Positions 59,670 to 64,000 of a stretch of 64,000 bases of DNA are shown here, piece after piece (positions within the stretch are counted from its first letter, which is position 1; every line of letters begins with the position of its first letter). This stretch comes from Liolophura sinensis. Lineage: Eukaryota; Mollusca; Polyplacophora; Chitonida; Chitonidae. Location of the stretch: assembly GCF_032854445.1 (NCBI RefSeq), contig NC_088300.1:54970984-55034983 (forward strand), in the 5' to 3' direction. Below the pieces are notes generated by a model. That model saw nothing but the letters and a program-made list of their open reading frames with translations, searched no databases and was not told the DNA's origin. A program made the position numbers and the translations under genes.

Positions 59670-60475
59670 CTTTCATGTTTGTTTTGAAACAAGGCGTCTG
59701 GCAAGAGATATTGGTGACATCAGGCGACGTCATGTAAGCTTCGTTTACACCCAGCTACACCCCCTCCTCCAACCAGATTTCTTTGCGCCTATACATTTCA
59801 GTAATAACAGCCTTTCATATCTTGTGTACATGAACAATAGCAAAAACAAATCCCAGCAATGTGTGTATATCGTATTTAACGTTTAATTCATAGCCCCTGT
59901 TATTCCATAACATTTATTGTGTTTTGTGCACACGTCTGAGATATTACATATCAAACGGTGTACAAAAAAGGCTAATATTCCCTCGCCTTTTTTTTCGACA
60001 TATTTACTCAAATATGCTTCATTTCGTATTAGCGCTCCAGTGTAGGATTTGAAAAATTCTGACCGCGCAGGTTCATTACAAACTTCCTCAAACAAAGGCT
60101 GGCAGGATTGGATTCGAACTATCATCATTACATTCAAAAGCTGCGTGATTTGCGACAGAAAGAACACTTGCAGTTTATTCACAACAATAAGTCTGCTTAA
60201 TATGCACGTTTTCCTTGTGGTAAAAAATTTACTTTCTTTCTTTGACACCAATATCTAAATTCTAACAAAGGCCCATGCAGTTATACAACAAATTTTAAAG
60301 TCTCGTTGACGCAGTGTTTCATATAGCCATGCATGTTTCCAGAAACCCTCTACAGGTAATTGCCTACTTAAATCACAGTTTGATAAAGTCGCCTGTATAG
60401 CACACATAAACACGGGGGTAATTAAAACATTAACCCTGTATTGGTTTTGGATAAATTTTAGCACCAATTAAAGTG
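59670..60475. other. Intergenic sequence, nothing recognised
   Basis: AT-rich; no supported feature. Confidence 0.4.
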
Positions 60476-60479
60476 TAAC

Positions 60480-60810
60480 AAATACCTCAAAGGCAAAGAC
60501 GAGGCCGCTTTTCAACTTCTCGGCCTTGTAATCTGAACTCTCCAGCAGTTGGCGATGTCATCATCTGCCTGATCTTTCTAAGTCTTCTTCTGTACAGTTG
60601 CTTTATACGACAGTTGTAAATTGTAACCAAGGCTAAAACACGGGTCTTTCTCGGAACTTTATTAACCGGTAAAAGGGGAATTGGTTTCTTTGATTTCAGC
60701 TGGAAACCCTTGTTGTGTGGCGGGGCCGGTAAGTTAAACGTTTTGACAGTGACCAAATGTCATTAGAAGCCCATGATAATCTGAGTTTATCAGCCCACAC
60801 CTGGAAACTG
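60480..60810. other. Candidate conserved regulatory DNA
   Basis: GC-richer unique block with TTTTGACAGTGAC, GATAATCTGAGTTTATC and CACACCTGG cores. No exon or repeat seen. Function is inferred. Confidence 0.3.
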
Positions 60811-60814
60811 AAGG

Positions 60815-62150
60815 ACATGCACAGCATTGTCTATTTTACCTCTGTCCCTATACAGAATTTGTAGAAGAGTGAATGAATGAATACAGCTTTATACGTCACA
60901 TCGGCAGTATTCAGTCGTGCATGGGGACTTGCACATTTACGAAAGGCTTCCATAGAACAGACTGCAGATTATAATGGTCAACACTTTATGTAGAAATAGA
61001 AGGTAAAGACAAAATCTTCCGTTTCACTGATAAATAAACTGAAACAAGTTTAATTTTAACAACGCCAATTTCGCATACGCATGTAAAAGCATGCAGCAAG
61101 GTTTATAAGCAACTTGCTACAACTAGGGTCAGTTTTACCCTTGGCTATTAAACACGTCATTACATGTACCCAGAATATGACGATGCAGTATAGAAGGGAT
61201 ATAGTGTGATACTCCATGGAAAGGCTATATATGCATGAATGTTTACTGGCGGAGTACGGTCAGTCTCAAGAGTCCACGTAATATAACCCATGGCTGTGTC
61301 AACATAAATCACTACCCACTCGGTAACAATAACCCACCACCCCTATCCACCTGGAATAATAACTGTACTTGTACGATTTCTGTGTCGCGATGTCGCGAAA
61401 AGTGGTCCGCGTCGGCAATACAAAATGTCTTTAGGCGCTGTGCCTGCCTGGCATGCACTATATTATTCAGCATGATTCATATGTTTAATGTATATATATA
61501 TTAAACATACTCCTGATTAAATCAAAGTCACCAAGGGAAGAATAAAGAGAGCTGCATCTATTTTGTATGTCTTGACTTATTTCATCATGCACTATACTAT
61601 AACGACTGTTTCACTGAAATCAAATGCAGAAACTAAGTAGGTACAAATTAAGGCTTTCCTGTATAGTGTATAGTGATCTGGCCAGTCTACACACAGATTT
61701 ATTTCCGTTTTGTAAACACAGTATTATTGTACCGGATTGGTTTTAAATTTAATTTCATCACTATTACACGCATTGCTATCATAAATATGTAAATTGCATG
61801 TCACAGGTAAAGTTGAATGTACAGATAAAGTTGGATGTAAGGCGTATACACGCGACAGTCCTCCCGTTGACAATTTTGCAAAACAACGTAACACTGAGGG
61901 AGGGTGGGTAAGGCGAAGATGCTACATGGTCTTTATAACGAGTGATAGTTCCGTAGCAAATATTTTTTTCATCGTTCCTTTACAGTTTAATAAAACATTG
62001 CATGCTAAAACTGTGTATGAAATTGAAGAGTTCACTGGATATTTGTTACTGGTTTAGTACAGTGGTGAAGTATATATAGCTGCATTTGACACGTTTGAAG
62101 CTTAACAGTTTATGCCATTTTCCGCTGTGCTTGTACACCATTCAAGGGTT
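60815..62150. other. Intergenic sequence, nothing recognised
   Basis: AT-rich; no supported feature. Confidence 0.4.
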
Positions 62151-62159
62151 TCTGTCATC

Positions 62160-62267
62160 TTACCTATGACAGTTTAGTACAATATCGTGACGGACTTACC
62201 TATGACAATTTAGTACAATATCGTGACGGACTTACCTATGACAATTTAGTACAATATCGTGACGGAC
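62160..62267. repeat. 36 bp tandem repeat, 3 copies
   Basis: Three nearly identical 36 bp units containing CTTACCTATGACAATTTAGT and ACAATATCGTGACGGA. Confidence 0.92.
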
Positions 62268-62311
62268 TTATTTGTCTCGTGTGTGTAACATTTAGCAATT
62301 CTCCCGCTGAC

Positions 62312-62520
62312 GTCTTAGTACCACACTGGTGTGTGCATATGCTGACATGTGTATAACATTTTACAGTAAGTTCTTCCCCGTGCGTCTTAGTACCACAGTG
62401 GTGTGGTCATATGCTGACATTTGTATAACATTTAACAGTAAGTTCTTCCCCGTGCGCCTTAGTATCACAGTGTTGTGGTTAGATGCTGACATATGTACAA
62501 CGTTTAATAGTTAATACCAT
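62312..62520. repeat. 72 bp tandem repeat, about 3 copies
   Basis: Units beginning GTCTTAGTACCACAGTGGTG start at 62312, 62384 and 62456 (the last diverged), a strict 72 bp period, twice that of the neighbouring array. Confidence 0.88.
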
Positions 62521-62669
62521 TATTTCATACATCTCCCCCTGTCGTTCAGTAAAATTACTAAATGCATTAATAAGATGTTACTGAGGCTCTACCATTCAAA
62601 GCGTGTCGTGTGGGAAACAATCGTCAATTATAAACATCAACAGCTTGCGAACTGGTGAGAGGTATTGTG

Positions 62670-62861
62670 ATGGATCGCCATAAGTCAGCCTGCGTGGTCA
62701 GTCTCGTGGTCAACGCCACGCTGGCCTTCTGTCAAAGCTATATCGACGACATTTTTTTACGACTGACCAGACAAAACGAAAAAGCAGGAAAATACGTGAA
62801 AAATCTCTGTGTTGTTATGGCCCAGTCAGTGAAGCGATTACTTAGGACCACCAAGGCTTAA
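62670..62861 (+). CDS. Small open reading frame, coding status uncertain
   Basis: An ATG at 62670 opens a 63-residue frame starting MDRHKSACVVSLVVNATLAF and ending RLLRTTKA. It has a short hydrophobic stretch (residues 8-20) and a basic C terminus. It is less AT-rich than its surroundings. No splice sites, domain or family is recognised. It may be a chance frame in unique DNA. Confidence 0.15.
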   Translation: MDRHKSACVVSLVVNATLAFCQSYIDDIFLRLTRQNEKAGKYVKNLCVVMAQSVKRLLRTTKA

Positions 62862-62864
62862 ACA

Positions 62865-64000
62865 CTGACACGGCGGCCTTCCTATAAAGCTGTATGCCTC
62901 TTCATACACTTAAATCCATAAATAGAAGAAAAAGAACAGATTTAGTCTTAATTTCTACGCACATTAAGTTGAATTATCATATCGCATATAAATGCCTTCG
63001 TCTAAGTCATCGTGAATGTTACATTGCTGAATATATAAACATCGGTATATACAGACAATTAATTTTTTATTTATAAGTCCTCTGTTTAAAGTCTCATACA
63101 AGAACACGTCTTTTCATGATTTTATTTTGCATGTTTTTTGTGTATACAAATATAGAGTGGCCAGATAAACAGTCTTATAATTCTGCTTGTTTGTCATAAA
63201 GAGTGTGTCATAAAGAAAATATGCAAATCAGTGAGCATTATGAGTTACACACGTGTGATGGCGTGATGTTCACACATGTATGTATGAATACTGGCCAAGG
63301 AACACCCACCAAACATGAGAAATAAATATATACAATTTTGGACATAATGATAAAAAAAAGTACAGGAATATATCAAATTCCTGTTGGGACAGTGATAGGC
63401 AATTGATTTTGATGCGCACATATATAACTGGTGAGTGACAGAAAATTCAGGTGTTTATCCCTTATACGCTCAGCCTAATAGTTAAACCTTTCTGAATAAA
63501 ATGCAAAATATGCTAAATGCATATGAGTTCAATTAATAATAATAAAAAAAAACACTTGGAAGGATAAGAGGTTGTAACAGAATTCTAAAGTTTAATGATC
63601 TATATAACAAGACAGAGGTTATTATTAGTGTTTGAAATTTTTTTTTAAAATTTCGTTCCCACTTCATTTCGGTCATTTGACTATAGTTCAGTCAAACATT
63701 CCCACCTTAAACTCTGTCTATTAGACAATTATATACAGAAAACATACGGACCTAAATCAAGTGCAAATTTAAATAAGTATGGAATTAACCATATAATTAG
63801 GCCAACTGTAACAACTTTTCTGCGCAGTTTGGCTTCTTACTCACAGGTTGTGTATACTGCTACTCATCAAACAGCCTAACTTTCCTTGTTTATTTCAAAG
63901 TTCATTGTCTCTCGCTGGTTGGTTGGTAAATAATTGTTTTACACGCGTATCTTGCTGTGCAAATATCCATCCTGTAATATGGACGGCCTGGTTACATTGT
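62865..64000. other. Intergenic sequence, nothing recognised
   Basis: AT-rich to the window end; no supported feature. Confidence 0.4.

Overview
This is animal nuclear DNA: genes split by GT-AG introns, long AT-rich introns and intergenic sequence, tRNA-derived SINEs with target-site duplications, fold-back elements and large minisatellites. The SINE tails, which end in a motif reading roughly ACGGCGTAAAACACCAATC plus an AT-rich tail, are of a type I associate with molluscs. A mollusc or other lophotrochozoan is therefore the best guess, but this is inference.

Layout. (1) At 382-6554 (+) lie the last five coding exons of a kinesin-2 motor subunit, KIF3B, followed by a roughly 2 kb 3' UTR with an AATAAA near 8556. 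One of its introns holds a decayed hAT-like transposase on the minus strand. (2) 8.6-14 kb is the convergent intergenic stretch, with SINE copies and a 30-31 bp tandem array. (3) At 14069-18968 (-) lie three coding exons of an MFSD4B/NaGLT1-like major facilitator protein of about 750 residues. It has 12 predicted membrane segments and a long Ser/Thr-rich, N-glycosylation-site-rich loop between segments 5 and 6. (4) 19-25 kb is a graveyard of mobile elements: two SINE families (one copy nested in another), a fold-back carrying SINE tails at both ends, and two other inverted-repeat elements. (5) 25.4-27.7 kb is a minisatellite of 39 bp units. (6) 28.3 kb (-) has a possible terminal exon of an unrecognised gene. 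(7) 28.7-64 kb contains no gene I can recognise. It is AT-rich with several GC-richer, homeodomain-site-like islands that could be conserved regulatory elements. It is interrupted by further minisatellites at 39.5-41.8 kb (49 bp units), 48.0-48.4 kb (34 bp) and 55.3-58.0 kb (43 bp).

The two clear genes are convergent neighbours, and nothing in the sequence links their functions. I do not see a clear new multi-gene system. The most unusual items are the mucin-like loop in the transporter, the fold-back with SINE tails, a block of about 90 bp shared between unique DNA and the 49 bp array, and the higher-order structure of the minisatellites. Alignment identities were judged by eye, and copy numbers are array length divided by unit length.
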